A stretch of 64,000 bases of DNA from Conus ventricosus (Eukaryota > Mollusca > Gastropoda > Neogastropoda > Conidae). Where the stretch lies: contig CM031628.1 of assembly GCA_018398815.1 (NCBI GenBank), positions 4,035,246 through 4,099,245 on the forward strand, given 5' to 3'. The translations under genes and the position numbers were made by a program. Shown here in pieces: positions 1 to 12,823 of this stretch (positions are counted from its first letter, which is position 1; each line of letters opens with the position of its first letter). Under the pieces are notes generated by a model. That model was not told the origin of the DNA, did not search any database, and saw only the letters and a program-made list of their open reading frames with translations.

Positions 1-118
1 AAATGAATGAATTTACAGAAATACGCAAGTGGATACAATTCACATGCCAGACATTGAACGTTTTTTTGTGTGTTCAACTTACTCCTCGTTTACCAAGGAC
101 CTCACATCCCGTCCTACT

Positions 119-1280
119 TAGGGCTGGGCGATAATATCGATATGTAGTAAAATATCGGTACGGACATGCCACGATACGATATATCGATACAGGTTGCGGC
201 GACCCGATATACCATAACAGAAGCAAAACCGAAACTAGAACCGAAAGCACTGTTTCTAAGAATTTGTGGGCTCTTCTGCGAACTGCACGGACTTCGTGTA
301 GGCGTATGTGACAGCTATCTTCTCTTGTCAGCTGATATTTCGAGAAGTGCGAGAGGACCAGAAGATGGAGGGTAACAATTGTGGCAATACAAAAGGAAAA
401 CTGATTTTTGGGTCACTTTGGACTTCGAAACGCAAAGGGGACGGAAACAATTGGGGGAAAAGACGCGTGTGTTTAAACGTGCATTATTTTGTAAAAAGGG
501 GTTTGTACAACCATTTGAGGGTTTCCCCCGAAGTGGAGTATGGCTCCCTTAATGGGGATAAAAAGGGTTACACAAAAAAACCCATGCTGGCTATACAGGG
601 AGTGCCGGGAGTGTCAGCCGCTGCGCGAAAGAAAAAAGAAAGACAACCAAATTGGCCCCCAATTCGTCGGTCCATACAACTTTTATCATCCCGCACCACT
701 GCCCAAGCTAAATGAAATGTGTGCTTGGCATGCTTGTAATTTTGGTTTTTAAAATTGAATCCTTTTATTTATTTTACAGGTTTAAGTCATGACGCAAGAT
801 TTCTTTTTTTTGATATACTTTTGACCCCTTTTCCCTGGAAAGGATTTTTAAGAGACCGTTGTATTTATTGTTTCTCAATTACTTTAGTGTTTTAATTCCT
901 AGTGATTCATTTATCCCGTGATGCATGATGCCATATGTATGCATGGTTTTATGTTTTATTTTTGTACGTGAAAAAACATTTTTAAAAATGTTTTATTGCA
1001 ATGGGCATTTTTTTATTTTTTCTTTTTTTTGTTGGTACTAATTCGATGGGTTATAGTTACACGAACGAATAAACGTTTTTTTTTTCATTTGTGTTTGTAC
1101 ATTTGGGAATAAATCTCCCCCCCCACTTTATTTTGTTTCGGTTCTTTTGACAGTTTTTGATGTTTTGGTAACTTTCATCAGAAGAAGGTATTTGAATTTG
1201 CCGATTTTATCGTTTGAAAAATATTGATCGGCCCCCCAAAAAATCAGAAAATTGATATTTTTTGGCGATACCCCAGCCCT
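119..1280. mobile_element. hAT-type DNA transposon, non-autonomous or decayed
   Basis: Imperfect terminal inverted repeats face each other: the left end begins TAGGGCTGGGCGATA and the right end reads AGGGCTGGGGTATCG on the minus strand. The unit is flanked by a perfect 8-bp direct repeat GTCCTACT at 111-118 and 1281-1288. Eight-base target duplications and AGGG-type ends are typical of hAT elements. Inside, 308-715 (plus) reads in part like the end of a BED zinc finger (a region resembling NLRV...PEVEYGSL followed by a lysine-rich stretch), but frameshifts prevent a firm domain call. No transposase catalytic region is recognisable. The interior is A/T-homopolymer rich and probably contains sequencing errors. 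Confidence 0.72.
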
Positions 1281-1288
1281 GTCCTACT

Positions 1289-2270
1289 GTGCCAGTGGTG
1301 TTTCTAAGGTGCATGTGATGAACAGTTTTGGCTTTTTTCACTGGGATGAAAGCACCTGTTTTTCTGTTATGGTGCCCTGCTTTACCGCATAAAGTATCCG
1401 TTGCAAAAAAGGCGCCCCTTTCACCCACCCCCCGAAAGGGTGGCAAAAAAGGGGGGCCAAATCTACCGTAAATTCAAAAGGGGCGCAATCCACCCATAAA
1501 TTCAGACAGTCCCCAAAAACCACTAAAAAAAAAAATTTTAAAAAAAATTCTGTTTTAAAACGTAATCCCTTGTTTTATTTTATTTTTTTCCCCTGTATTC
1601 GTTTCTGGAAAGGGAAAAATACTGTCTGTGCCAAAACCGTTGGCATGAAAATTCTTTCTAGTTCTTTCCAGGTGTATTTTCACTCGCACCGAATTGGGTG
1701 TGCTTCAGATGCATTTTCACGGCTCGAATATGGGTTTAATTTTATGATCGATTTGTCAGTTTTGGCTTTTCGCATGTTATAAACAAAACCCCAAATTCTC
1801 AAAAAAGGGGTTGTCTTCATGTTTATGTTACCTTTTTTCTTTTTTTTTTAATTTTTTTTTTTAATTTTTTTTTTTTTTCACAAGATTTATCCAAAAATTT
1901 CCGTATATTAGGGTGTAAATTAAGGGAACAATCTTCCCGCCAAAAAAAAAAAAAGGGGGGAGTTAACTTCTTCACAGCCATCAGTTTGTGAGACTTGGTG
2001 CCGTGGGGAAATTTACACACCCACACCACACAACACCACACAACACACACAAGGTGGTTTAAAATCCATTGTCTTCCAGGAGCTAAAAAAAAATTGCGCT
2101 TTTTCGATGCAAGAATTTTCTAACATCAAACAAAGGAACTGGAAAAAAAAAAACACCCGGGGAAAGCCCATGTGCATCTACCTGTCTTTATAAAGAGCTC
2201 TGATGTCCCCCCCTTTTTGACTTTTTTTAGCCTTTTATTTTTTCTTTTAAAAGATCAAGCGTGTTATAAC
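1289..2270. other. No gene seen; homopolymer-rich DNA
   Basis: The stretch is dominated by A, T, C and G homopolymers and has a CA-rich patch near 2020-2050. No supported exon or repeat family was recognised. Short open frames here are interrupted and low in complexity. Confidence 0.5.
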
Positions 2271-2274
2271 ATTG

Positions 2275-2510
2275 ACAAGAATTTATGATGTGGAAGATCA
2301 AAAAATTTTTTCTTTATATACGACAAGAACTGATGTGTCAAAAGGATCAAAGGGATTTTCTTATCATACGACAAAAAAATGTGATTTACTTGGACGATTT
2401 TTTTTTTTCTACGACAAGCATGTGTGTCACCCGGTTTAAAGCATTTTTTTTATCCGACAAAGCTATACAAAAATGATGATGTCACTAATATCAAAGATTT
2501 CTCTTTATAG
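2275..2510. repeat. Tandem repeat, unit about 55-58 bp
   Basis: Four or five imperfect copies share the pattern of a T-rich block followed by an ACGACAA-type motif and a TGTGTCA-type motif (near 2320, 2370, 2411 and 2450). Copies differ mainly in homopolymer length. Confidence 0.55.
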
Positions 2511-2711
2511 CGAAAGAAATGTGTTTTCCAAGGGTTAAAAATCATGGTACAAAAAACCCCAAAAGCTGCATGCTGGGAAACATCTGTGAACATTTGAAAA
2601 TTTAAAAAAAAAAGGGTTGTTGAAAAAGCGGCAATTCTACATAATGCCCCCTTATTTGCAACACAGCAAGGTATTTTTTTTGTCGAACCTTTTGTAAATA
2701 AAATTTCCCTT

Positions 2712-2737
2712 GGGGGGGGGGGGGGGGGGGGGGGGGG
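2712..2737. repeat. Poly(G) tract, 26 nt
   Basis: An uninterrupted run of G is followed by C and five more G. It belongs to a series of long poly(C)/poly(G) tracts found across the window. Confidence 0.9.
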
Positions 2738-2739
2738 CG

Positions 2740-4140
2740 GGGGCTTTATTCATGAAAAAAAAAAACCCCGGCAGTTTTTTCTTACATTATTTTCTTCCCG
2801 AAATGCCCCTCTTAACCCGCTGCTTGTGTTTTGGTGTGCTTAAATCAAAAGTGTTTGTTAGGTTTTTATACATAGTATACATCCCAAAATGCTGCCTGTA
2901 AAAGATAAATCCACCGGCAAGATTAAGAGTAAACCATTTTGGTACTTCGAAAAGTCATTCAACATAATGCAAGCAATCCGCATCACATGAAGACATGATC
3001 TAAGAAAATGCTGACCAAAGACGCTCAAATCCAAAAAAAATCAAAATATCAAATAGACAATGCTCTCTTGGACCTTGCCACATATGTTTTAAAAAAAATG
3101 AACAACACTGCTTTATTATCATAACTTAAATATACTTCATCGGTTTGACTCCTCAAAGGGGCACCACTATACTCTCCTTAACATCAATCTCAAACAAGCA
3201 ACCTGGAAGCTTTGCAATATGCATAATGTATGCAAACAAAACGCCAGCCAACTACATAAACAACATACTTACATCCACAGAGGTGGGCGATATACTGACT
3301 CTTTGACTGAACCGCACTGGCAATACTAAAACAGAATAACAACAAACATAAATAGAGATAGGTATATATATATATATAAAAGATATAATAAGAATGGATA
3401 GAGACTGACAGATAAACAAGAATGTCTGATTTCCTCATCCCCTACTGCCCAACAAAATGCAGACCAAATTTCCCATCCCACTGGCTGAAATGAAACAAAA
3501 TCACAGCAGCATCAGATACCTTCTCACCGTCCACAAGATACAGAACAAAGCAGAGCTCTGACAGTATCTTGTCAATTTACATTTTTCATTCTTCAAACCA
3601 CAGATCCAATCCTGTTTCACCACGACCATTTTCAACATCTTCTTCAGTGTCTTGGGTATTATGTTGGGCCATCAGACGCACAGCATGCTGAACTCTCTTA
3701 CTCCCTCCGATTAAAAAACTACAATCAATACACACACCTTCAAAAACTCTTTAAACCCTAGCGCCACTAACCGCCAACGAAACCGACACAGGATTTAAAC
3801 TGCAGCTGATAAAAGACCACAGCACGCGTGTGCCAGCTGCCTGCAACGAAATTATTTCAAACCAACCACATTTGCTCTTTTGCTCTTCTCTCAAAAACCT
3901 TGGGAAGGCATGAAACTTACTAAGCCAAAGTTCAGTCCCACCCATTTTGCCTTGACCCCATTTTTGCTTCGCCTTCAAACCAGGCACAACCTTTCTACTG
4001 TATCCTTGAAATGCAAGTAGAAACAAACAGGGGCTACACTTAGTGCAACACATTACAGTGATTGCTGTATTCTTGAAACAGGCAGCCCAGCATCGATACA
4101 ACACATGAATCGGTATTCTAACTCGAGTCTCCAGATTTGT
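2740..4140. other. No supported gene
   Basis: A short TA microsatellite lies near 3361-3378. A 117-codon open frame on the minus strand (3751-4104) has no recognisable domain, splice context or family resemblance. Nothing else was recognised. Confidence 0.45.
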
Positions 4141-4560
4141 TTAATTTTTGGATTTTTTTGTTTTGCTTTCCCCATTCTTTTGATGCCTACCTCATGGCGT
4201 CGCACCATGCCGCTCATTCAACCCCCCCCCCCCCCCCCCCCCCCCCTGTCCACAGCCCGTCCGGCCATGCCTGCGTGCCAGCCCCAGCACCATCAAACCA
4301 CAAGGAGCATCCAATGTCAAACCGTCAAGAGGCAACCTACCGGAGGAGACACTGCACTCTGCCGAGACAACTTCGGTTGAGTTCAGAGGCAACCTGTTCT
4401 GATCAACATACACAGACCTACCTACTAGGCCCCCTACTGACGACAATAACTGCTCTAATTCGTGGAGCTGGCATGGGTCAGCTCTCCAGGAGGGCACCTC
4501 CATGACCGACCAATTGACAGCCCCTTGAAAATAGCTGATATCGGTGACCCGGGGAGAATC
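4141..4560 (-). mobile_element. Truncated copy of the long tRNA-derived SINE family (3' part)
   Basis: Read on the minus strand, this matches the second half of the element at 19257-20111. Shared blocks include TTGTCGTCAGTAGGGGGC, a GATCAGAACAGG block, CAGTGTCTCCTCCGGT and the TGCTGGGGCTG region, ending near an A-rich tail (T-rich on plus around 4141-4160). The tRNA-like head is absent, so this copy is 5' truncated. A 25-nt poly(C) run on the plus strand (4222-4246) interrupts it where the other copy has ordinary sequence. Confidence 0.75.
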
Positions 4561-5089
4561 AACCAACCAACTTCCATTCGACCTGAATGTGACAAAAATA
4601 ACCAGCACTGACAAAAAACAAAAACCTAGTGAGGGGGGAAAAAAACAACAAAAAAAGGCAAGACCTGACCACAGCTTTCGCGAGGGTGCAATGAGACATG
4701 CTTACTGCTCTTCCACCTTGTGTCACTCGCTACGTATTGTAAGTGAACTAATCCTAGAAAACGGATGATTCTCATTTTCACTGCGATTATGAAAATGGTT
4801 TATTTTCAAGAATTAGTCCCTTCGTGTATGACGATGAAACGCAAAAATCCGAAATCACTGAACGTTGACAAATACTTTGTTATCATTGCCTTCCACAAGA
4901 ATCAAAGTACACCAGTGCAACAATCTGTTTTCTTCAAAGCTGTGAAAAAAAAAAACAAAAACAACCAGCAGGACTGATGCACTTTACAATCCAGCAACCC
5001 TGGACCCAAGGTCTCTGTCAGCTTCCTGCACCATCACTTTCCAGATCTGGGGTTCTGCCTGCACGGCTCATCGCACCAATCTCCCCCCA
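4561..5089. other. No gene seen
   Basis: A/T-rich sequence between the SINE fragment and the minisatellite. Open frames are under 75 codons and show no recognisable motif. Confidence 0.45.
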
Positions 5090-6390
5090 AAGCTGCTTAC
5101 TTTCATCATCTCTACCTAAGCTGGCTTCGTTTCATGGATCTCTGCCTAAGCTGGCTCAGTCTCACATTCCCCCCAAAGTCTGGCCTTACATTTCATAATC
5201 ACTACCTAAGCTGGCTTCGTTTCATGGTCTGCCTTGCCTAAGCTGGCTCAGTCTCACAATTCTCCTCCAAAGCTGGCTTACTTTCATCATCTCTTACCTA
5301 AGCTGGCTTCGTTTCATGGTCTCTGCCTAAGCTGGCTCAGTCTCACAATCTCCCCCAAAGCTGGCTTACTTTCATCATCTCAAACCTAAGCAGAGCTTTG
5401 TTTCAAGGTCCTCTGTCTAAGCTGGCTTAGTTTCATGGTCTCTGCCTCAATGGCTAAGATTCACGGTCTCTGTCTAAGCAGGCTTTCGTTTCACAAGTCT
5501 GGGCCAAGGACTAGGCATCGTTTTCATGTCTCTAGCCCAAAGCTGGCTTTCGTATCACGGTCACTGTCTTAGCCTGGCCTTATTTTCACAGTCTCTGTCT
5601 AAGCTGGCTTCGTTTCATGTTCTCTTGCCTAAGCTGGCCTTAGTTTTCACATTCTCATTGCCTAAGCAGGCTTAGTTTCACATCTCTTGTCTATTGGCTA
5701 GTTTTCAACACGGTACTGCCTGGCTGGTTTATTTTCACTGTCTCTGTCTAAGCTGGCCTTAGTAGTCGGCTCGTCTCTGCCTAAGCTGCTTAGTTTTTCA
5801 ATGGTCTCTGTCCGAGCTGGCTGTTCACGTCACTCTGCCTTAGCTGGCTTAGTTACACGGTCTTCTGCAAAGGCTTACTTTCATCATCACTGTCTAACTG
5901 GCTTCCGTTTCACAGTCTCTACCAAGCTGGCTTAGCTTTCAACTGTCTCTGCCTAAGCTGGCTAAGTTTCGAGTCTCTGTCTAAACTGCTTAGTTTTCGA
6001 GGTCTCTGTCTAAGCTGGCTTAGTTTTCACGGTCCACTGTCATAATCGCTTCGTTTCACACTGTCACTGTCTCAACCTGGCTTCGTTTCACGGTCCTCCA
6101 GTCTAAGCTGGCTTAGTTTCATGGTCTCTGTCTAAAGCTGGCTTAGTTTTATGGTCTCAAACTGGCTTAGTTTACAATGGGTCACAAGGCATCAGCTAGG
6201 TTTATTTCACGTCTCTGCCTAACTGGCATCCGATTCACGGTTCTCTGTCTAAGCTGGTTTAGTTTTCATGGTCTTTGCTGAGGCTGGTTTTTAGTTTCAA
6301 GGTTTCTGCCTACGCTGTGCAAGTTTAACAGTCTGTCCCAAACTGGCTTAGTTTTTGCGCTGTCTCCTCTCGCTAAGCTGGTTTTATTGG
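5090..6390. repeat. Minisatellite, unit about 29-30 bp (GTCTCTGCCTAAGCTGGCTTAGTTTCA-like)
   Basis: Roughly 40 imperfect copies of a CTGTCTAAGCTGGCTTAGTTT core with frequent single-base indels. The final units and the unique flank after them match 49001-49404 in the same orientation, so the same array exists at the start of contig C. Confidence 0.9.
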
Positions 6391-6850
6391 CAATGGCGCA
6401 AGAGTTAAAAAGAAAAAATGGCATTAATACACCTCTCCATTACATTTCTCAGCAACTGTAATTTCATGGCTTTATTCCAAATTACTTCGGTGTTTTTTTT
6501 TTTTTTTTTTTTTCTTGTTGTTCACCTTACCTACAGTTTTTATATGTGTTAAATACCTTGATTTGATTTGAATCAAGTATGACTCGAGATACCTTAACAA
6601 GTTATTTTTTTTGCATGTCTGCGTGCGTGTGTACATGTTTGGTTCCCAGGAAATAAAAAGACACACCATTTCTACCACGTCTTGCACTGATACAATGATC
6701 TGTGCTGGCTTTCACCCAGTTTTCCACCATGACATCACCTCCAACCCTCCAGTGCCGAGATCAACAGTTCGGGAGAAGCCTCACTCCAACATCACAGCAG
6801 ACAGAAACAGGCCTCCACGTCGTACAACCATCACCAATGAGGTGACCCAG
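6391..6850. repeat. Direct duplicate of two separated segments of contig C
   Basis: 6391-6606 matches 49190-49404, and 6612-6850 matches 53113-53345, in the same orientation. The two matches are adjacent here but about 3.7 kb apart in contig C, where the sulfite oxidase exon lies between them. The junction is at a T run (about 6605-6612). Matching landmarks are the GGCAATGGCGCAAGAGTTAA block before the junction and GCATGTCTGCGTGCGTGTG after it. Confidence 0.85.
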
Positions 6851-7735
6851 GAGCAAGACCAGCATGACCCCTGTGGCGGATTTGTTTCTTTCTCACTAAC
6901 GCCCAGTCGAACCAGTAGTCCGGCCTTTTCAGGGACTGGTCAACATGCGAATAAAAAGAACAAGAGACCGCATAATCCCCCTGGTTGTCTAAGTTTTCTC
7001 TAACCCCCATTCAACCACATGAGGGCCCTTTTCAGGTAGTCAAACTCCATAGTTAAAAAAAAGATCAGATCCACATCATCCCCTGGTGTCTATTTTCTGA
7101 CTAACGCCCAGTCAACCACAAGTTGGGCCGTTGCAGGGTTGGTCAAACCCTATAGCATAAAAATCAGACCGCAAAAATCCCCTGGTGTCTATTTTTTCCT
7201 CACAAATGCCCAGTCAACCACAACGTGGGGGCCCTTACAGGTGTTGGATCAAACTCCTTTGGTTAAAAAAAATATCAGACCAGCAGCAATCCCCTGGTGT
7301 CCCGAGTTTCTCAACTAACACCATCAACCACATGTGGGTCCTGAGTCAGGGTGGGGTCAACTCCATGTGTTAAAAAAAAAAATCAGACCCTACATAATCC
7401 CCTTGTGTCTAGTTTTTCCACTAACACCAGTCAACCGCACATGTGGGGGGCCTTATCACAGGTTGGACCAAACTCCATTGGTTAAAAAAAAATCAACCAG
7501 CATAATCCCCTGGGTTTTTATTGTCTAGTTTTCTCACTAAAACACCAGTCCACCACATGTTGGGCCTTTTTCACGGTTAGTCCAAACTCATTTGTTACAA
7601 AAAAATCAACCAGCATAATCCCCTGGTGTCTAGTTTTCTCAATAACCACCATTCAACCCCGATGAGGGGTCCTTTTCACGGTTGGTCAAACTCCATTGGT
7701 ATTAAATAAATTCAACCCCAGCAATAACCCATTGT
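6850..7735. repeat. 104-bp satellite array (left copy)
   Basis: About eight imperfect units built around CCCAGTCAACCACATGTGGG, a GGTTGGTCAAACTCC block and AATCCCCTGGTGTCTAG. It is the same family as the array at 53340-55990, with many more indels here. Confidence 0.88.
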
Positions 7736-7815
7736 TGAATCCACGATGCTGAGGAGTGCGTATGTTTAGCAGAATTGACAAGTACGCACATCATCATATC
7801 ATCCCCAAGTAAACC

Positions 7816-8310
7816 CCCCTGTTGAACGTTGGAAACCGTACTTTGTATCGATGTTACGCCCTTTGGAGGATAACCCAAAGAAAAGACTGGAGAAGTTTTT
7901 GCAGCCAGTTATCCCTGCGTACAACTCTTCTGTTCATGAAAGCATACATGGATTCAGAGGCCCCTAAATATTTGTTTTTTGGACGGCATCCAAGGCTACC
8001 TATTACCCCTGTTTTCTGGCATCGAACTTGAACAAACGTGGTCAAACGACCTAACAGTATGTGAGGGAAGTAAAACAGGCTTTGGGGAGCATATACCAAC
8101 GTGCAAAAGAGCAAATGAAAAAACGGCCACAAGCAAAACAAAGTACGGGTATTATGCCAGGCACATTGCTGCAGATTTGGAACCCGGGGACAGGGTATTG
8201 GTGAGTGAGATAAGGACGCAAGGATGGATTCCAAAGTTTGTGACAGATGGGAGAGAGATTATATATAGTGGTCTCCACAAAAGGACAGTTTACCAGTGTA
8301 CACAGTAAAC
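7816..8310 (+). pseudogene. Gypsy-type LTR retrotransposon integrase, decayed fragment
   Basis: Pieces of reading frame in all three phases resemble the late part of a Ty3/gypsy polyprotein: the end of the integrase core with a YLFFGRHPRLPI-type motif (about 7960-8010) followed by a segment with LEPGDRVLV (about 8180-8205), which is typical of the integrase C-terminal region in these elements. Frame changes between and within the pieces mean no intact protein is encoded. No LTRs, protease or reverse transcriptase were found nearby. It lies between the satellite array and the inverted arm of contig A. The many indels may be partly sequencing error. Confidence 0.72.
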
Positions 8311-9250
8311 CTGAAAAGGGTCTGAACCTGGCGTACTCTGCAACAGAAATGTGTTACTCTGCCTATAGGAAAGCTAAGTGAGGCTCTTGAGGAAGCAAAA
8401 ACAGAACAAAATGGAGCGAGAACAAACGCGGGAGAATCGAAAAAAGTAGGAAAGCGGTTCTAATGACTTGGGAGGGTTGGGAGATAGCATAGAGTAAAGT
8501 GGAATAGCTCACATTATACCAAGTTCAATTGCTGACCAAATGCCCCGGCGTTTTGTACACGACAGGAACAGAGTGGGAACCTAAGATGTGTGACAGCTAG
8601 ACAGATGACTGAAAGTCTCAAATGACTAGCGTCAAGTGAGCAAGGATGCCTGGCAAGAGAAGAACCCACAAGAATGTTGGTGGGGAATAGAACCACATTG
8701 GTAGGAGAAACAGAAGGTGAGCCGTGTACAATTGATTCCTCAAAGGGAAGACCAGCAACGACCTGATTGTGAGTGAGGAAGATGTAGTCCAAGAGGACTT
8801 TGGGTAGGGGACGGCACAGAATGCGTTTCCGACTAGAGTCCGAAAATAGTGATTCAGGAGGGATGGGTTCTCATCCTGACAATACCCAAAGAGAATGGGA
8901 AGGAGAACCCCAGCTAGAAGGTCAAGGAGGATCCCCTAAACCTGTAGATCGTTGAATCTCACACACACCAATGTGCATGGGGTGGTGTTGTTTTTACACA
9001 ATTGTGGTTAAGGGTCAGAGAAAGAATGACCAAATCCTCCATAATGAACCATTCAACTTTACCAATGTTTCATATTGGACCAATAGTGGCTGTAAGAAAA
9101 TTTGTGAGTATATTTCTGAAAGTGCAATGGCATAGTAATGAGCCATGACTGTCCACCACCATGTTCAATGGGATATTGGTTTGTATGGGTATTTTGTATC
9201 CAAACCATATTATACATTTGTTGAAAACTGGAATTTTGATAATATTGCTG
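8311..9250. other. No gene seen
   Basis: No recognisable domain, splice pattern or tandem structure. Reading frames on the minus strand (8514-8792, 9059-9262) have no family resemblance. Confidence 0.45.
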
Positions 9251-9299
9251 CATGGAACACATCCTCAGTATTATATTTCACAAATTAGTGGTGAAAAAC

Positions 9300-11384
9300 A
9301 CTGGTGTTTATATTATGGTCATTAGATAGTTCCATATGTATATATATGCTGGGGATCGATATGTGAGTTTGATAAGACGTTTCAATTTTAAATCGATCAA
9401 TGTAAACAACCATTTGGGAGGGTGAGATGTAACCTCCCATTGAATGATTATAGTTACCCAGGGGTATAATTCTTTGAGGGGAACTAATCCAAATTTACCA
9501 TTTTAATCAGCAGAGTCCACAAGGGATTGTTCCCCCTTTGAATGAGATTCATGTTTTTGACAGCTGGAACAAGTTGAGGTTTATTTTTATTTAAATACAG
9601 TTCTAGAATAATGGAATATTGAGAACATGTAAACCTCGGTTTAGTATATCCTCAGCATGATGCCGGAGGTTGCTGTTTTTTTGTATTTTTTTATCACTGA
9701 ATACCGATCCATATTTTTATGTCGCTTGTCCGTTGCAACCTAGTCTAAAAAAAAAAAAAAAAAGCCCATATCTAAAAGGGAGCGTGAGCTGCCCCCCAAA
9801 ATAGGGAACAAACGTGTTTCCTAAACCAGGTTAGGTTTAAAATATATTAGGTGATTTGATGTTGTAGATTGAGACTCATTTGGAAATAAGTTTTAGCGAT
9901 TGGTTTGAATGTGTGAAGGGTTGAGAGGAAAAGTGCGAAGTGTTTTGAAGGGTGGAGATTATGAAGTTAATGTCAATGAAGTCTGTTGTGGGATAAATTG
10001 TCCTTATGTTTAGCTCATGAATTATATTTGAGTAAAAACTAAGTGTGTAAGTTATAGTGGACAATTATAACGTTTTTGTACGCAGAAGGATGCGAAGAAT
10101 AAAGATTCGTTGTTTTTCAAAATGATCAGAAGGTCCCGCGACTGGAGTATAGGACACGTGGATCGATGGTTTATGAATGCGAAAATGACTGAGTTGGTTT
10201 TTTGTTTTTTTCCGTTACTACTAGTTTCATGACAAGTGTTATGTAAATGGTGATTTTTGCAACAACCTGTTAATACTTATCGTTTATAATAATTTTAGGA
10301 AATGCAAGATTTAAAAAATATTTCAGAATCCATTTTTTTAAGAACAAGAGTAAAAGAGGGCAAGATTGCTGAAGAGATGGATAAAGAACTCAGAGGCTAG
10401 AGAACGTTCGGTAGGCTAGCTGGGTTTCAAGTGAGTTATTAAATGTGGAGTGTCTTCTGCATAGAAGTACTGGGCAGCTCGTGGATGAGATTGGTACTAC
10501 ATGTGGTTCATATAATTGGTCATATGTTTGTGCAGATACAAAACTAGTTTTTTATAAATGAATGGTGTCATTCATCATGAGAGTAAGTATAGTTTTGCTG
10601 GGTTCACTGGAGGTCACCCCAAATTGAACAAAACCAAACTACACTTTTCCATTATTTTTGTGAAACTGGTACTGGGATATTGGAAGCGAAACCCTAGGAA
10701 AAAGGTTCCAGTGCTGTGTTTACTCATATTAATCATAACCTCGAGTGTGGATATTCCTGAGTTGTCACACACAGAGGAGTGTTGTTGGTTTTTTAATAGG
10801 TCCTTAGCATGAAATATTAGAATATATGTGTTTAATTTGTGGGTTCTACCGCATAAACCCCCAGGTGAAGGAATGTGAAATGATGGGGAGAGTAGTAATG
10901 TGCAGTAGAGGAATGGGAATAGGGATATTGTTTTGCAAGCTGTTTCACAGTCCTGAAATTTATAAGGTATATGGGTTTGTTTAAAAAAAACTAGTGGTTT
11001 TCCCAGGGACACAGATATTATTTAGTATATTTTATTTTGCCTCTCACCTCCATCCCATATTGGGCCGCACAATATCTGTCAACAAAGATTCTGTGGTACC
11101 ATAAATAAAACAAACATATTATTTAGGGTTATTTAGCATAGTTAACATATAAATTACTGTTAGAGTTGGACAGGTAGTAAACAAAGAAAAAAAAGTAGAA
11201 TCCTGAAAAAGAAAATTAAAAGTGAACAGAAAAAATTACTATTGGTGTGGATTTTTTTTCTGTGAGCATGTTCATTGTGCGGCATTAACTTCCACCCCAA
11301 ACCCCTTAAATCAGAACACACCATCTGAAGAGAGGGTTACAACAATAAGAGCGACTCTTCCCCCTCACACAAACCCCCCGCACA

Positions 11385-11451
<67 letters not shown>

Positions 11452-12580
11452 CAAACAAGTCATATTAAACAACCAAAGTAGGCATTTTTTACCTGTAATC
11501 AAGAAATAAAGGAAGTGGTTTGTCAACTCTTGACACGCTCAACGTCTTTGAAATACAACTTCAGCTGCATTGATCGAATGATTTCGCTGCTTGATGTGAG
11601 TCAGATCATTCCATGCGATGTTACTCTCCCGTTCGACCTTGCCGTGAATTTAAGTACACTTGGCAATACCTGAAAATTTTGAACTAAGTCGATGAGATTT
11701 GGTGAAGACAAAGATGTTCTCTGCTGTAGTCATCCCTGCAGAGTTTCGGTTGGAAGCATATTCTACATTCTGTGCTTCATATATCATTCTTAGTGTCTTC
11801 TCCCCCTTTTTTCTCTTTTTTTTTCCTTTAAACGCCACAATGTATTCTTGACAAATTCGGACAAAAGGCAAATGCTATAGGTATAACTTTACTGCATAGA
11901 ACCTATTGGTGACAGGATTATGCTCGGCGATCAATGAACGGCGATCATAATTTCACTGATTTTGTAAACATTAAAAGAATGTAGGGAGCCGTACATGTGA
12001 CATTGGAATTTTCTGTCCACAGGATTTGAACAGATAAGCAAAAGCCTTTCCCTCCCCCCCCCCCCCAGTTTATTAAGTTTATAAAACACAGCTTTTCGCG
12101 AAAGGGACTCCATCCTGTGGTTACACTACGTGCACATCTATTTTCATCAAATCATTGCCGATCTCGAAAGCAGACCTTATCATGCAAGCAAAGTGGGTTT
12201 TTTGTTGTTGTTTGTTTGTTTTTAAAATAATTTTTGTTAATACGTTCACGCATGGGACCCCTGTTTACATTCTCATCCAAAGGACTCTTTCCTCTTTGGA
12301 ACTTAACTGTGTTGTAGATATTGAACGAAACGGAAGAAGTGGGAGGGGCATGCAGTGAGAAGGGTTATGGACAGGGCGGGGCCATGTTAAGAAGCTGGTA
12401 GATAATTTAAAGGTTTTGGGGGGTATGGTAACTATGGACTTAAGCCTGTTGACACTGGTCATGCACTTCCGGTAGGTGTGTTTACAAACTCCGGAAATCA
12501 CTTGTGAGAGCTCTGTGTCCAGTCTGCACTTTTTAAAGTGTAACTCACCCCCCTTTTTTCTTTTAAAAAACGTGTAGCTG
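9300..12580. other. Non-coding part of the left arm
   Basis: No exon was recognised. The stretch contains the CA tract and a 13-nt poly(C) tract at 12054-12066. Its partner in contig B is 44270-47999. Confidence 0.5.
11391..11449. repeat. (CA)n microsatellite
   Basis: Nearly uninterrupted CA dinucleotides. The partner arm has (TG)n with one interruption at about 45391-45443. Confidence 0.95.
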
Positions 12581-12823
12581 GTTCTAAGACATTTCCATGG
12601 ATGTAACTTTCACGGTGCACAGAAACTTGTGTGTCAGGGGCGTAAAAAGGCCGAAAGGCCTAGGCTACAAGCCAGCCCTCTACTACTAACAACTACTACT
12701 ACTACTACTTTCGCTTTTCCGAGCAAGCGAGCGCGCACAAAAACCGAAGTTACTTAAAAATAGAGGCAGTGACGGAGGAAAGGAGATGCGCCAGCACTGC
12801 GAGACACTGAGACCGGCAACAAG

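Noticed and set aside
3285..3305. AGGTGGGCGATATACTGAC as a second hAT end
   Set aside because: No matching opposite end or 8-bp duplication was found.
3751..4104. 117-codon minus-strand frame
   Set aside because: No recognisable domain, splice support or conservation evidence; likely chance.
5090..6390. CRISPR-like array
   Set aside because: Units are contiguous, with no unique spacers, in a eukaryotic genome; it is a minisatellite.
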